Of a DNA stretch of 64,000 nt, positions 1-10,215 are shown piece by piece. How positions within the stretch are numbered: the stretch's first letter is position 1; every line of letters starts with the position of its first letter. Location: NCBI RefSeq assembly GCF_904846175.1, contig NZ_CAJGZM010000006.1, positions 107,540 through 171,539 of the forward strand, read 5' to 3'. Under the pieces are notes generated by a model that was not told the origin of the DNA, did not search any database, and saw nothing but the letters and a program-made list of their open reading frames with translations. This DNA is from Psychrobacter immobilis. Lineage in GTDB: Bacteria > Pseudomonadota > Gammaproteobacteria > Pseudomonadales > Moraxellaceae. Both the position numbers and the translations under genes were made by a program.

Positions 1-941
1 TTGAAGCTTTGCCACCGCTAACGGTTGATGAACCAACGGTATCAATGACTTTCCAAGTGAACAACTCTCCGTTTGCTGGTCGTGAAGGTAAGTTTGTGAC
101 GTCACGCAACATTCGTGAGCGTCTTGAGCGTGAACTGATTCATAACGTTGCGCTACGTGTAGAAGATACTGAGTCTCCTGATAAATTTAAAGTATCAGGT
201 CGTGGTGAGCTACATCTGTCTGTATTGATTGAAAACATGCGCCGTGAAGGGTATGAGCTTGGTGTGTCGCGTCCAGAAGTTATCGTTAAAGAAGTTGATG
301 GTAAGCTACAAGAGCCGTATGAAAATGTAGTCTTTGATATTGAAGAGCAGCATCAAGGTTCAATCATGGAGCAGGTTGGCTTGCGTAAAGGCGAGATGAC
401 TAACATGGAGCTTGATAGTAAAGGTCGTATGCGTATTGAAGCAACTATGCCAGCTCGTGGTTTGATTGGTTTCCGTTCTGAGTTCTTAACCTTGACTTCA
501 GGAACAGGTATCCTAACGTCAAGCTTCTCGCATTACGGTCCACAAAAAATTGGTGATGTCGGTGCTCGCTCTAATGGTGTACTTGTTTCTATGACCAAAG
601 GCGTTTGCTTAGGCTTCGCACTATTTAACCTACAAAAGCGCGGTAAGATGTTTGCTGAGCCACAGCTTGAAGTTTATGAAGGTATGATTGTTGGTTTAAA
701 CTCACGTAACGATGATATGGCCGTTAACCCAACAACCGCCAAACAGTTAACCAACGTTCGTGCTAGTGGTACCGACGAAGCGTTAACTCTAACGCCTGCG
801 ATTAAGTTTACACTTGAGCAGGCGCTTGAATTCATTCAAGATGACGAGTTGGTTGAAGTAACACCAAAATCTATCCGTCTGCGTAAGCGTTACTTGACTG
901 AAAGTGAGCGTAAGCGTTTTGGTCGTAAGAAAGGTGCATAA
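1..941 (+). CDS. typA: Ribosome-associated GTPase TypA/BipA, C-terminal part (5' end outside window)
   Basis: The reading frame is open from the first bases of the window and stops at 939-941, so only the last ~313 codons are present and the G domain lies upstream. The visible part covers the EF-G-like domains and the TypA-specific C-terminal domain: an EF-G domain III-like segment (VDEPTVSMTFQVNNSPFAG), the domain V-like stretch LEPYENV-type (QEPYENVVFDIEEQHQGSI) and the basic tail ending in RKRFGRKKGA. TypA is a translational GTPase that binds the 70S ribosome and supports growth under cold and other stress. A strong intrinsic terminator follows at 1033-1080, so this is the end of its transcript. 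Confidence 0.95.
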   Translation, partial: EALPPLTVDEPTVSMTFQVNNSPFAGREGKFVTSRNIRERLERELIHNVALRVEDTESPDKFKVSGRGELHLSVLIENMRREGYELGVSRPEVIVKEVDGKLQEPYENVVFDIEEQHQGSIMEQVGLRKGEMTNMELDSKGRMRIEATMPARGLIGFRSEFLTLTSGTGILTSSFSHYGPQKIGDVGARSNGVLVSMTKGVCLGFALFNLQKRGKMFAEPQLEVYEGMIVGLNSRNDDMAVNPTTAKQLTNVRASGTDEALTLTPAIKFTLEQALEFIQDDELVEVTPKSIRLRKRYLTESERKRFGRKKGA

Positions 942-1032
942 TATCGATATGTAAATTACTTCGTAATTTATATTATTATTCAAGAAGCACGCAATGCTAG
1001 TTATTGTTTAGTAGCATTGAGAGATATAATTG

Positions 1033-1080
1033 GCAGTATGAAGTGAGCTGAATATGGTTCACTTTATATTGCTTTTTTTT
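1033..1080 (+). terminator. Intrinsic terminator of typA
   Basis: The sequence can form a stem of about 16 base pairs (GCAGTATGAAGTGA pairing with TCACTTTATATTGC, with some G-U pairs), followed directly by eight T at 1073-1080. Confidence 0.85.
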
Positions 1081-1215
1081 GTGCCTGTCTTTTTATATAA
1101 TAGTAAAACTAATTAACCTAACTATATTGTTTAGAATTAATTTTATTATTTCTAAGTAAGAATAACCATTCAATTATTTACCTGACCATAGGTAAAAACT
1201 TCAAGGAGTGACATT

Positions 1216-1659
1216 ATGAGTATGGTATCTGAGTTTAAGGAATTTGCTTTAAAAGGTAACGTGATGGACTTAGCAGTCGGTGTCATCATTGGTGGCGCTT
1301 TTGCAACTATCACGACTTCTTTAGTTGAAGACATTATAATGCCAATCGTCGCTTTTATTGCTGGCGGCGAAATTAACTTTAAAAATATGTTTTTCATACT
1401 AGGAGATGCACCCGAAGGCGTTGCAATGACTTATGATGCACTCAAGGCAGCAGGTGTGCCGGTGTTGGCTTATGGTAGTTTTATCACGGTGTTGATTAAC
1501 TTCCTGATTTTGGCGTTTATCATCTTTATGATGGTCAAAATGGTTAATAGATTACGCCGTGAAGATGAGGTGGAAGAAGCTGTAGCAGAGCCGTCAGAAG
1601 AGGTGCAATTACTGCGTGAGATTAGCGCAAAGCTGAGCAATACTCACATTACGAAATAA
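1216..1659 (+). CDS. mscL: Large-conductance mechanosensitive channel MscL
   Basis: The 147-residue product is close to the usual MscL length of about 136. It opens with an amphipathic N-terminal helix ([19 protein letters not shown]), then TM1 with the glycine-rich pore helix ([12 protein letters not shown]), a periplasmic loop, TM2 (about residues 95-118) and a charged cytoplasmic helix (LLREISAKL). MscL forms a homopentameric inner-membrane pore that opens under membrane tension during osmotic downshock. The start is supported by AAGGAG at 1203-1208, seven bases before ATG. It appears monocistronic, with a terminator downstream shared with the convergent gene. Confidence 0.96.
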   Translation: MSMVSEFKEFALKGNVMDLAVGVIIGGAFATITTSLVEDIIMPIVAFIAGGEINFKNMFFILGDAPEGVAMTYDALKAAGVPVLAYGSFITVLINFLILAFIIFMMVKMVNRLRREDEVEEAVAEPSEEVQLLREISAKLSNTHITK

Positions 1660-1685
1660 AGTCATATAATTTGCTTACCAGAATC

Positions 1686-1716
1686 AAAAAAGGCTAACGA
1701 TAATTTAGCCTTTTTT
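1686..1716. terminator. Bidirectional terminator between mscL and the convergent gene
   Basis: A hairpin with stem AAAAAAGGCTA / TAGCCTTTTTT has an A-run on the left and a T-run on the right, so it can stop both mscL and the minus-strand gene ending at 1749. Confidence 0.8.
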
Positions 1717-1748
1717 ATTGTCGATTGATAAGCTTAAAGCGTATAACG

Positions 1749-2189
1749 CTATGGCGTAACTACCACATAGTCATTGGTATTAATAAGAATTTCTGAAGGC
1801 CCATCGACTACGATACGCACGACATTATTATCAATGACTTGTGATTTATAAAAATTATCTTCAGCAACGGTGCACCCTAAGCAGCGTCCCATCGCATCCC
1901 ATGGCTCAACGAATAACTTCTGCTGTGCTTGATCGGCATTACCACCGATGAGTGAGAAGGGCAGACTTACAAGATACGCTGCTGTGCCTGCTACAGCGGC
2001 TACTAATTGTAATGGCTTACCGACAATCGTATCGACTGCCATAGTCTCATAAGAGGGACCAAAATCAGTCTCATCGATTTCTATCGCTGCTAAAGCGGGC
2101 TGCATACTAGCACAAATTAAGCTTACGCTTACTATCGTGGTCAGTAGCTTATATTTAGCGGTACGTTTTAGTTTAGTTGGAGCACTCAT
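1749..2189 (-). CDS. Small exported protein of unknown function
   Basis: The 146-residue product starts with a clear Sec signal peptide: basic start, hydrophobic core about residues 15-33, and probable cleavage after PALA. The mature part has a hydrophobic glycine/alanine stretch (about residues 60-82, LQLVAAVAGTAAYLVSLPFS) that could be a membrane segment, then a short Cys pair in GRCLGC and an Asp/Asn-rich end. AGGAT lies about eight bases before the ATG. I recognise no catalytic motif. Small proteins of this type are common in Moraxellaceae and Pseudomonas genomes without assigned function. It may be periplasmic or anchored in the inner membrane. Confidence 0.8.
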   Translation of the reverse strand: MSAPTKLKRTAKYKLLTTIVSVSLICASMQPALAAIEIDETDFGPSYETMAVDTIVGKPLQLVAAVAGTAAYLVSLPFSLIGGNADQAQQKLFVEPWDAMGRCLGCTVAEDNFYKSQVIDNNVVRIVVDGPSEILINTNDYVVVTP

Positions 2190-2551
2190 AATAGTATCCT
2201 AAAACTTATAAGTAGTATGATTAATAGCTGCTGCTATTTGCATACAGAGACGATTTCTCTATAGAAACAAGGCGACAACGATAGGTATTTTTTATTATTA
2301 CAGATAAATAAACGCTTTGCACTATTTATGTAAATATTAGCGCTATTAAAGCAAGATGTCAGCTAATAAGCAACAAAAATGCGCACTATATTGGTATCAG
2401 CAGGATATTTCTCAATATAGATAATTGTAGGAGTTACCCTAGATTATTTTGTTTATCTAGAACAGCTCTTAATTATAAAGAAATTTATGAAAAATCTTAG
2501 ATATCAGATACGTGATTAAAATAACCATATTAAGGTTATCGTCTTAATCTT
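2190..2551. other. Intergenic region, 362 bp
   Basis: This AT-rich stretch lies between the stop of mutM and the start of the small exported protein, both on the minus strand. A short hairpin at 2516-2540 (ATAACC / GGTTAT with a T-run on the minus strand) may end mutM. The rest should hold the promoter of the exported-protein gene. I see no open frame or RNA gene. Confidence 0.5.
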
Positions 2552-3532
2552 TTATAGCTTATTAATATTAATTGGCTGACAATCAGGGCAAAACACACTA
2601 GCCCGTCCATTAAGCTTAATATTTTCTAATGCTGTGTCGCAATGTGGACAAGTTTCGCCTTGTCTGCCATAGACATTTAAGGTTTGTTGAAAGTAACCGG
2701 TTTGACCGCTGGCGACGGTAAAATCGCGTAATGTGGAGCCACCTAACGTTATCGCTTTTTTTAGAATCGCTTTGATATGGTCAACCAAGGTCATTATTTG
2801 CTCGTATGAAACTTTATGAGCGGGCGTTGCCGGATGGATGCCTGATAAATAGAGGCTTTCAGTGGCGTAAATATTACCAACGCCGACGACGATTTGCTGT
2901 TCCATAATGACTGATTTTATGGCGCGCTTGATAGGCTGTTTGGTAGTATTTGATTTACGCGTATCGGTTGTTGTGATGCTGACATTATTGCTTAAAGCAT
3001 TATCAGAAATTTGATTTGGGCTATCTGAGCGCTGAATTGAATGATATAAATAATCAGCGGTAAATTCTGCTGATAATGGTTCGGGACCTAAATGATCTAA
3101 TAGCTTATGACCATAATCATCAAACCATAACACCGAGCCAAAGCGCCTTGGGTCGTAATAATGCAACTGTGTTTGGGTATCATCAGCGCCGCTGAATGTG
3201 ACCACCAGATGGTCATGTTTACGCTTATCAGTGCCATAGCTATGCTGCTGTAGGCTACCTGACATACCTAGATGAATCAATAGTTGGCGCGGTGCCAAAG
3301 TATTAGGCTGAATAGGAGTGATGGTATTGACAGAAATGAGCGGTATAAAATTCAGTATCAAGTACTTTGCTCGGCGCTCGACGCTATCCAAAGTATAATT
3401 AATCAGTTGGTTTAAATCATCAGGCATTGACCAGCGTAGTTTGGGTTGGAAAACTTTGACATCGACCACTTGTTGACCTAATAAGGGGTTAAGACTGGTT
3501 TTAGTGGTTTCTACTTCAGGCAACTCAGGCAT
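2552..3532 (-). CDS. mutM: Formamidopyrimidine-DNA glycosylase MutM (Fpg)
   Basis: MutM excises oxidised purines such as 8-oxoguanine and nicks the abasic site. I place the start at the ATG at 3532 rather than the GTG at 3550, because the catalytic N-terminal proline must follow the initiator Met, as in MPELPEVETT. Other hallmarks are the H2TH region (QQIVVGVGNIYATESLY), a conserved helix-capping segment, and the C-terminal zinc finger with two CxxC pairs (CPHC and CPDC). The product is 326 residues against about 270 for the family. The extra length lies in two insertions: a Pro/Ile/Thr-rich segment near residue 70 and a Ser/Asn/Thr-rich segment of about 35 residues near 170-205. The catalytic parts are intact, so it is probably active. 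Confidence 0.95.
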   Translation of the reverse strand: MPELPEVETTKTSLNPLLGQQVVDVKVFQPKLRWSMPDDLNQLINYTLDSVERRAKYLILNFIPLISVNTITPIQPNTLAPRQLLIHLGMSGSLQQHSYGTDKRKHDHLVVTFSGADDTQTQLHYYDPRRFGSVLWFDDYGHKLLDHLGPEPLSAEFTADYLYHSIQRSDSPNQISDNALSNNVSITTTDTRKSNTTKQPIKRAIKSVIMEQQIVVGVGNIYATESLYLSGIHPATPAHKVSYEQIMTLVDHIKAILKKAITLGGSTLRDFTVASGQTGYFQQTLNVYGRQGETCPHCDTALENIKLNGRASVFCPDCQPININKL

Positions 3533-3615
3533 AGTATTTTTTATCAACACTCTATTATGATTATGGATTAACGGTATGAGAGAATAGTTTTAATGATTGC
3601 AGTGTAAAAAACGGA

Positions 3616-6168
3616 TCAAACAACGGCGCGGCGAGCGTGTAAGATGCCGTGCTGCTGTTCAAGCTTAGCAAGGAGCTTAGATAAATGTGCAAGCCCTGAA
3701 ACTTCAATATGAAACTTTAAAAAAGCGATGTTATCATCATTACTCAGCGTTTCAACTTGGCGAATATTGACGTTTTCTTTATCGATAATCTGGGTCAAAT
3801 CACGCAGTAACCCACGTCTATCATACGCTTCTATATGAATATCTACCGGTTGATAACGCCCAGCTTTAACTGTCCAAGCAGCGTCAATTTCACGTGCTGG
3901 GTCATTTTCAATCAAGCGCAAGTATTCGGGGCAACCACGATTGTGTACGCTGACACCACGCGACAAAGTAATGTAGCCGGCGATGGGTTCGCCGTGGACA
4001 GGATGGCAGCAGCCTGCTAGGTTAATCTCGATATTATCCAAGCCATCGATATGGATTTTATAAGCATCAAGTTTTCCTGCGTCTTTTGCATTAATAGTAG
4101 GGGTAAAATCTTCTTCAGGTTTTTCAGGCTCTAGATGCAATTGACGAGAAATATGACTGGTAAGCTGATTGAGACCAATGTCGCCGGTCACCAAACCGAC
4201 CACGATATCATCGGTATTATTAACGTTAAAATGCTGCGTATAGTCGTTTAAATCGATACTGTTTGGATGCACCGATAAACGCTCAAGCTCTTTACTGAGC
4301 ATTTGGCGACCTATCTCAATATTTTTATCGCGGTCCTGCTTGTTAAACCATTGGCGCAGTTTTGAGCGCGCGCGGTTGGTATGAATATAACCGAGCGAGG
4401 CGACCAACCAATCGCGGTTAGGTTCGCGCGATGCTTTGGTGATAATTTCAACTTGTTCACCTGTCTTTAACTGATAAGTTAGCGGCACATAACGCTGGTT
4501 GACACACGCCGCTTGCGCACGATTACCGACTTGCGTATGCACATAATAGGCAAAATCCAGTACCGTCGCGCCTTTAGGCAGTTCAGTAATATCGCCGTCA
4601 CGACTAAAAATATAAATACGCTCAAGCTCATCAAAATCAACCAGTTGCTCTTCTTCGTCAAATTCGATTTCTTCTAACTCTTCGCCTGTTAATAATGTTG
4701 AGCGCGGTTGATTGCGCGTCTCATTATTGATAGAAAGCAGTTGCCGTAGTGAGCTGATTCTTTGGTTAAGGTAATTATCCTTTTTATTCTTCAAACCTTC
4801 TTTATAATTGACGTGCGCGCACATGCCAAGCTCGGCTTCAAAGTGCATTTCTTGGGTACGTATCTGAACTTCAAGCGATTTATTCTCAGCAATAACGGCG
4901 GTATGTAGCGAGCGATAACCGTTAGATTTAGGATTGGTAATATAGTCGTCGAATTGCTCAGGAATGTAGCGCCATAAACCGTGTACCAAGCCTAAAACGT
5001 GATAGCAGTCTGAAGGACTATTGACCAATACGCGCAGCGCGCGAATATCATAAAGCTGATCAAAGGATAAACCTTTGAGCTTCATTTTCCGGTAAATAGA
5101 ATAGATGTGCTTCACGCGTCCTGAAACCTCGCCCTCAATACCAGCTTCGGCTAAGGCTGCATTAAGCTTATCTTGTACGCGCTGAATATAGGACTCACGT
5201 TCGCTACGCTTTTCTGATAGCAATTTGGCAATTTCTTTATAACGCTCAGGCGCAAGATAGCGAAACGCTAAGTCTTCAAGCTCCCATTTTAATTGGGCAA
5301 TACCCAGCCTATGAGCCAATGGTGCATAAATAGTCATGACCTCGCGCGCGACTCGATGTTGCCGCTCTTCACTAGAAAAGGTCAGTTCACGCATGGCAAA
5401 GGTACGCTCAGCCAATTTAATCAGCACGACGCGGACATCATTGGTAACGGAGATGAGCATGCTATAAATGTTGGATAGCTGGTCACGTTGATTATTGACA
5501 AAGTGGTCTTCTAAGCGCTTATTGCTTTCGATAATCTCCGACAGCTTACCCATCGCCAATGTATCTTTGACTAAGGTTGAGATATCCGCACCGAATTTTT
5601 TTTCAATTTCCGCTAAGCTAATAATCGATTTACGGGCGCTACGATAAAGCATCGCTGCGACGAGCGCATCTTCATCTTGATACAGATAGGTTAGGATATC
5701 GGTCATCGCAATACCGGTGACATAAGCGCCTGAGCGTTCAGATTCACTGGTATTCATGTGACTGCGGATAAACTCGCAAGCGGCGGCAAGATTGGGTACA
5801 GATTCTTGACCGATACGCTTGGCGACATTATCAAGCCAAGTAGGCACGTCGATATTTATTTGGTCTAAATCAATCTCTTCTAGCTCTTTTGCTGAAAGCG
5901 CATGCGTATCATCAAGCAGTTGATTGTCTAAATACTCATCTTTGAGGTTGGGGTCATGACTGTGATAAGCATACTGAGCAGAGCGATCAAAGGTAGTGTG
6001 TAGCTTATGGGTAGACAGCTGGTATTTGATATCGTGTGGAATTTGGGCATAGCTATTGGCAGACTGATGAGAACGCTGACTTGCGACCAGTTGTGCTGCC
6101 AATGTTGCGCTATCGGCTTGCGTGGTTTGTCCATCTACCAGCGGTAATCCTTCACGAATTTTTACCAT
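3616..6168 (-). CDS. relA: (p)ppGpp synthetase RelA
   Basis: This ribosome-associated stringent-response enzyme makes (p)ppGpp from ATP and GDP/GTP when uncharged tRNA enters the A site. The N-terminal hydrolase domain (about residues 110-290) is degenerate: AAMLYRSARK stands where active hydrolases have an HDxxED box. The synthetase domain follows (about 330-460, FDDYITNPKSNGYRSLHT and VEVQIRT), then TGS (about 520-580), a Cys/His segment (AGCCHPVHG) and a C-terminal ACT domain. The dead hydrolase and the QFDD motif, close to the EXDD of monofunctional enzymes, mark it as RelA and not SpoT. AAGAGGAGTG precedes the ATG. It sits downstream of rlmD and cysM as in Pseudomonas, but with a 443-bp gap before it. 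Confidence 0.95.
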   Translation of the reverse strand: MVKIREGLPLVDGQTTQADSATLAAQLVASQRSHQSANSYAQIPHDIKYQLSTHKLHTTFDRSAQYAYHSHDPNLKDEYLDNQLLDDTHALSAKELEEIDLDQINIDVPTWLDNVAKRIGQESVPNLAAACEFIRSHMNTSESERSGAYVTGIAMTDILTYLYQDEDALVAAMLYRSARKSIISLAEIEKKFGADISTLVKDTLAMGKLSEIIESNKRLEDHFVNNQRDQLSNIYSMLISVTNDVRVVLIKLAERTFAMRELTFSSEERQHRVAREVMTIYAPLAHRLGIAQLKWELEDLAFRYLAPERYKEIAKLLSEKRSERESYIQRVQDKLNAALAEAGIEGEVSGRVKHIYSIYRKMKLKGLSFDQLYDIRALRVLVNSPSDCYHVLGLVHGLWRYIPEQFDDYITNPKSNGYRSLHTAVIAENKSLEVQIRTQEMHFEAELGMCAHVNYKEGLKNKKDNYLNQRISSLRQLLSINNETRNQPRSTLLTGEELEEIEFDEEEQLVDFDELERIYIFSRDGDITELPKGATVLDFAYYVHTQVGNRAQAACVNQRYVPLTYQLKTGEQVEIITKASREPNRDWLVASLGYIHTNRARSKLRQWFNKQDRDKNIEIGRQMLSKELERLSVHPNSIDLNDYTQHFNVNNTDDIVVGLVTGDIGLNQLTSHISRQLHLEPEKPEEDFTPTINAKDAGKLDAYKIHIDGLDNIEINLAGCCHPVHGEPIAGYITLSRGVSVHNRGCPEYLRLIENDPAREIDAAWTVKAGRYQPVDIHIEAYDRRGLLRDLTQIIDKENVNIRQVETLSNDDNIAFLKFHIEVSGLAHLSKLLAKLEQQHGILHARRAVV

Positions 6169-6611
6169 AGCCCACTCCTCTTAGCTATTCAGAATTGATT
6201 AAAAGCATAGTTACTTAGAAAGATATATACTTAGAAAAATATAAGTTTTCGATAAGTAAGCAGTTAGCTATAAATCAATTCAGCCGCTAAAAAATCCTTT
6301 TTTAGCAGCTATAAAATGATAGAGATAAATAATATATAAAGCGATGAGTAAGGGTACTCATCATATCTTGATTAAGAAAGCTTCAGTATACTGGTTATTA
6401 TTATCTCATTTTAAAATGACAAATCAAGCAAGGCTCTGTAATGACCGTGTAGGTTTAGATAACATAACGCCTTATTAACCTTATCGCTTAATCCGTTTTT
6501 GCATAAAGCAATGCGGTTAAAAATGAGCGTTATGATTCTTGCAAACGTTATGCTAAAAAATGTCATATTCAAAAAAACCATGCGTTAATATTGGTATTAT
6601 TAAAACTAATA
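6169..6611. other. Intergenic region upstream of relA, 443 bp
   Basis: The region separates rlmD from relA, both on the minus strand. It is AT-rich and contains no convincing frame. It should hold the relA promoter and leader; I cannot assign exact promoter boxes or a clear rlmD terminator. Confidence 0.4.
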
Positions 6612-8153
6612 TTAAGCTGGGATTTTCTCAAAACGCGCGATTGACTCGACGTGACCTGTATGACAGAACATATCCATCACGCCCGCATGGGTTAAGCGAT
6701 AACCTTGCTCTAACAAGGCTTTGGTATCACGCGCAAGGGTAGCAGGGTTACAGGATACATAAACAATGCGTTCGGCATTGAACTTCGGCAGATACTGCAT
6801 AATTTCCCATGCGCCTGAACGCGGTGGGTCAATCAATAACGCATCAAAGCCTTGATTCGCCCAAGGTTTATCGGTGCAATCTTGGGTTAAATCTTGGCTA
6901 TAAAACTCAGTATTATTAATGCCATTGCGGCGTGCGTTATCGGCAGCACGGGCAGTCATGGCTTCACTGCCTTCAACGCCAACCACCGAGCCAGTTTCAC
7001 CGACTAAACGTGCTAGTGGTAAGCTGAAGTTGCCCAAACCACTGAATAAATCTAGCACGCGCTCGCCTGCTTTTAAGTCTAGTAAGTCGCAAGCAAGTTT
7101 GGTCATTTGACGATTGACCGATAAATTGACCTGAGTAAAGTCAGTTGGGATAAATTCAAACGTCAAATCATACTCTGGCAATTGATAATATAAGCGCCCA
7201 AACTGCTCACTCATGTCATCATGCTCAGTCAAGGCAATACGCTGAATGCTATCGGCGCCTTTTGACTGTAAATATAACTGCCAATTGCGTGCCGCAAAGA
7301 ACGTTTTTAATTTCTCAATATCCGCATCTGATAATGGCGCTAAATTACGCACAATAAGGGCAACGGGCTGATTGCCATCAGGCAGCTCTGGCATCGCTTC
7401 ACCTATAGCTAGTTCAAGCTGAGCAATCTTGTCACGACTCTCTAGCGTGCTGATAAGTGCTTTTAAATTTTCAATCTCAAAGCCAATACGTGGGTCTAGG
7501 ATGTGACACTCATTTAACTCCGCTAAAAAGTTACTTGAGCGCTCACGGAAACCAACCAAGGCGGTTTCTTTTTTGGCGACATAACGGACGCCGAGTCGTG
7601 CTTTAGTTCGGTAACCTAAGCGATCGCCGACTACTGGCGCGAGCCAATGATCTGGTTCGACATTGGCTTGATGGATAAGCATTTCAGCAAGCACAGATTG
7701 CTTAAAGTTGATTTGACCTTCTGGCTGCCAATGTTGCAGATTACAGCCACCACAGACGCCAAAATGCGGGCAGGGCGGTACCGCACGCTCAGGGTTTGGA
7801 TTGGCGGTAATACTTACGGCATCACCTTCTTCAAAGCTGGTACGGCTATTGGTAATTTTGACTAAGGCGCTTTCGCCCGGTAGCGCAAAGCTGACAAAAA
7901 TCTTTTTGCCATGCTTATCTTCGATGTGACCATCTACTTCACCAAAACCATTGCCATATACTGCAACGCCGCGACCATCATGTGACAGGCCATCGATGTT
8001 AAAAGGTAAAGGCTCGGCATCCTTTAAACGGCGACGGGTTTTTGATGATGGCTTAGATTTTTTTTTGCTTGGCGGGATAGTAATAGTTTGAGTCTCGTTA
8101 GGCTGTTGGTTGGCGTTTAAATTGGTAGAATCTTTTGAGTCGGTGGGCTGCAT
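6612..8153 (-). CDS. rlmD: 23S rRNA (uracil-1939-C5)-methyltransferase RlmD
   Basis: RlmD uses S-adenosylmethionine to methylate U1939 of 23S rRNA. The 513-residue product has a Lys/Ser/Thr-rich N-terminal tail of about 45 residues, a TRAM-like RNA-binding domain (about 50-115), the iron-sulfur cysteines ([10 protein letters not shown], with a fourth in NECH), and a Rossmann methyltransferase domain. Motifs visible there are [15 protein letters not shown] for SAM binding, LIDPPRSGA, and [11 protein letters not shown] carrying the catalytic Cys, with the closing Glu in [17 protein letters not shown] precedes the ATG. The gene lies between the exonuclease gene and relA; rlmD-relA adjacency is also known from E. 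coli and Pseudomonas. Confidence 0.95.
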   Translation of the reverse strand: MQPTDSKDSTNLNANQQPNETQTITIPPSKKKSKPSSKTRRRLKDAEPLPFNIDGLSHDGRGVAVYGNGFGEVDGHIEDKHGKKIFVSFALPGESALVKITNSRTSFEEGDAVSITANPNPERAVPPCPHFGVCGGCNLQHWQPEGQINFKQSVLAEMLIHQANVEPDHWLAPVVGDRLGYRTKARLGVRYVAKKETALVGFRERSSNFLAELNECHILDPRIGFEIENLKALISTLESRDKIAQLELAIGEAMPELPDGNQPVALIVRNLAPLSDADIEKLKTFFAARNWQLYLQSKGADSIQRIALTEHDDMSEQFGRLYYQLPEYDLTFEFIPTDFTQVNLSVNRQMTKLACDLLDLKAGERVLDLFSGLGNFSLPLARLVGETGSVVGVEGSEAMTARAADNARRNGINNTEFYSQDLTQDCTDKPWANQGFDALLIDPPRSGAWEIMQYLPKFNAERIVYVSCNPATLARDTKALLEQGYRLTHAGVMDMFCHTGHVESIARFEKIPA

Positions 8154-8311
8154 AAACCTGCCTTAATAATAAATAGTAAGTAATAAATGATAAATAACGA
8201 TAAATGAGGGTGAGACGTTAGTTGTTAAAACGTTATCTTTATAAAAAATTTTCATAAAGACGCTTTTATGAATAAGCTTTTATAAAGACAGCCGTTAGAT
8301 GAAAATGTCTG

Positions 8312-9136
8312 CTATGGTGCAGGCGCAGATGACCAATCGGCAATAAATTCATGATGGCGTGGACTGCCATCTGCTTGGGTATATTGTGCCAAATAATCAC
8401 GGCTTTGCTGCTGCCACGCATCAAAATCTGGCGAGGACAATTGCCCTGTTAATCGCAACCAGCGCAAATATATCAGCCAGGTATTCATCACATCAGATTC
8501 GCAATATATTGACAGCGTTTGCCAATTCCCATTGCTGACCAGCTCGCCAACCATACTGCCATCGACATTGGTTTTACCGGGCAAGCCGTAAAGACTAGCG
8601 ACGACATCCATGGCTTCGCGGCGACTGGCACCGTATTGGCTAAACCTGTCCATCAAATCAAGATGGCGACTGTGGAAACGATTGACGTAATTATCAAAGC
8701 GCATGTTTTTGATACGCTCGCCTTCTTCAAATAACCACGGCGCGGATAAGTCATACTGCATCGCGCGATAAATAAGCACGGGAATATCAAAGCCTGAGCC
8801 GTTCCAGCTAATCAGCTGTGGCAGCTTTTCAATATCACTAAAGGCGCGAAAAAATTTGCTCAGTATTTCTTTTTCGCTAAACTTATCGGCAGTCAGAGAA
8901 AATAAAGAAAATTTGCCATCTTTAATATAGAGCGCAGAAATACAGACAATACGCTGCAATGGCAAACGCATAAAGTCATGTCCCGCTTCTTGGAGTCGCA
9001 GCGCTGTCAATGCGTTTAAGGCATCGGCATCGTTTAGCTCAGCCAATTGTGGATAAATGCGGCGGGCAGCATCGGTATCGGCAACCGTCTCAATATCAAA
9101 GACCAATAGAGGTTTGGACGAAAGGGCGTTTGACAT
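8312..9136 (-). CDS. Predicted PolB-like 3'-5' exonuclease (DEDD family)
   Basis: The 274-residue product matches the family of stand-alone 3'-5' exonucleases related to the proofreading domain of family B polymerases. The DEDD metal ligands can be seen: Asp and Glu in VFDIETVAD (near residue 15), Asp in SWNGSGFDIPVL, and the last Asp in YCESDVMNTWLIYLR. No polymerase domain is present. The substrate is unknown; members are assumed to trim DNA or RNA 3' ends. TAGGTAAG lies about eight bases before the ATG. It sits between cysM and rlmD on the same strand with moderate gaps (122 and 158 bp), so co-transcription is possible but not certain. Confidence 0.88.
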   Translation of the reverse strand: MSNALSSKPLLVFDIETVADTDAARRIYPQLAELNDADALNALTALRLQEAGHDFMRLPLQRIVCISALYIKDGKFSLFSLTADKFSEKEILSKFFRAFSDIEKLPQLISWNGSGFDIPVLIYRAMQYDLSAPWLFEEGERIKNMRFDNYVNRFHSRHLDLMDRFSQYGASRREAMDVVASLYGLPGKTNVDGSMVGELVSNGNWQTLSIYCESDVMNTWLIYLRWLRLTGQLSSPDFDAWQQQSRDYLAQYTQADGSPRHHEFIADWSSAPAP

Positions 9137-9258
9137 AAATAATCTTACCTAGCTATTGGCTTTGAATGATGATTGGTAAACTTATAATTGATTAACTTAA
9201 GATTTATGAGCTTATGCTACTGCGTTGAGCGTATTTCTTACTTTCTACTGCTTACTTT

Positions 9259-10215
9259 TTATTGCGCACTGTCTAGACTGTCATCAACATTATATAAGCC
9301 TGTCGATAAATAACGATCACCGCGATCACAAACGATAAAGGCAATGACTGCACCTGGATTCTCTTTTGCGACTTCGGTGGCTGCCCATGCTGCTGCGCCT
9401 GATGACACACCAGCAAAAATACCTTCAGTTTTCGCCAGTTTTCGCATATAAACCTCAGCAACACGTTGATCAACATCCATGATTTCATCAACTAAGTCTG
9501 CTTCAAAAATACCCGGCATATAAGCAGCCGGCCAACGGCGAATACCAGCAATAGACGCTTCTTCGTCAGGTTGCAAACCGATGATTTTGACCTCAGGGTT
9601 TTGCTCTTTAAGGTATTGCGCGACGCCTGTAATAGTACCTGTGGTGCCCATCGAGCTGATAAAGTGGGTAAGTTTACCTTCTGTTTGCGCCCAAAGCTCA
9701 GGACCAGTAGTCAAATAATGCGCTTGTTTATTATCAGGGTTATTAAACTGATCGAGCACAATACCTTTACCGTCCGTTTGCATTTGCAGTGCCATATCAC
9801 GCGCGGCTTCTATACCTTCGTCCACTTCGATAAGCGTGGCGCCATAAGCTGCCATCGCATCTTTACGCTCTTGGGTCGAATTGGTTGGCATAAATAAAGT
9901 GATTGGATAACCGCGCATCGCCGCCACCATGGCCAAAGCAATGCCCGTATTGCCGCTGGTCGCTTCAATCAACATATCGCCCGGTTTAATATCACCGCGC
10001 AGCTCAGCCTGATAAATCATATTAAAGGCAGGACGGTCTTTTACCGAACCGGCAGGATTATTACCTTCAAGCTTGGCGAGTAATACCGCGCTATTGGCAA
10101 TCTGCTCTTGCTCAGGCAGGCGGTTTAACTTGACCAAGGGCGTCTTACCCACGCAATCGGCAAGGTCAGTGATTTGCGTAATAAAATTGGCGTTTGACTG
10201 GGCCGTAGCGGACAT
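9259..10215 (-). CDS. cysM: Cysteine synthase B (O-acetylserine sulfhydrylase)
   Basis: CysM is a pyridoxal-phosphate enzyme that makes cysteine from O-acetylserine and sulfide, and in some bacteria thiosulfate. The PLP lysine is in NPAGSVKDRPA (near residue 57), the substrate loop is TSGNTGIALA, and the phosphate-binding glycines are in SSMGTTGTITGVA. The motif NPAGSVKDR and the 318-residue length favour CysM over CysK. An AAGGA box precedes the ATG. The gene is divergent from the GacS-like kinase gene, a gene order also seen in pseudomonads, and it heads the cysM-exonuclease-rlmD-relA block. Confidence 0.93.
   Translation of the reverse strand: MSATAQSNANFITQITDLADCVGKTPLVKLNRLPEQEQIANSAVLLAKLEGNNPAGSVKDRPAFNMIYQAELRGDIKPGDMLIEATSGNTGIALAMVAAMRGYPITLFMPTNSTQERKDAMAAYGATLIEVDEGIEAARDMALQMQTDGKGIVLDQFNNPDNKQAHYLTTGPELWAQTEGKLTHFISSMGTTGTITGVAQYLKEQNPEVKIIGLQPDEEASIAGIRRWPAAYMPGIFEADLVDEIMDVDQRVAEVYMRKLAKTEGIFAGVSSGAAAWAATEVAKENPGAVIAFIVCDRGDRYLSTGLYNVDDSLDSAQ

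Noticed and set aside
3616..6168. Calling the stringent-response gene spoT
   Set aside because: The hydrolase HD box is lost and the synthetase motif is QFDD, not RXKD, so it fits RelA.
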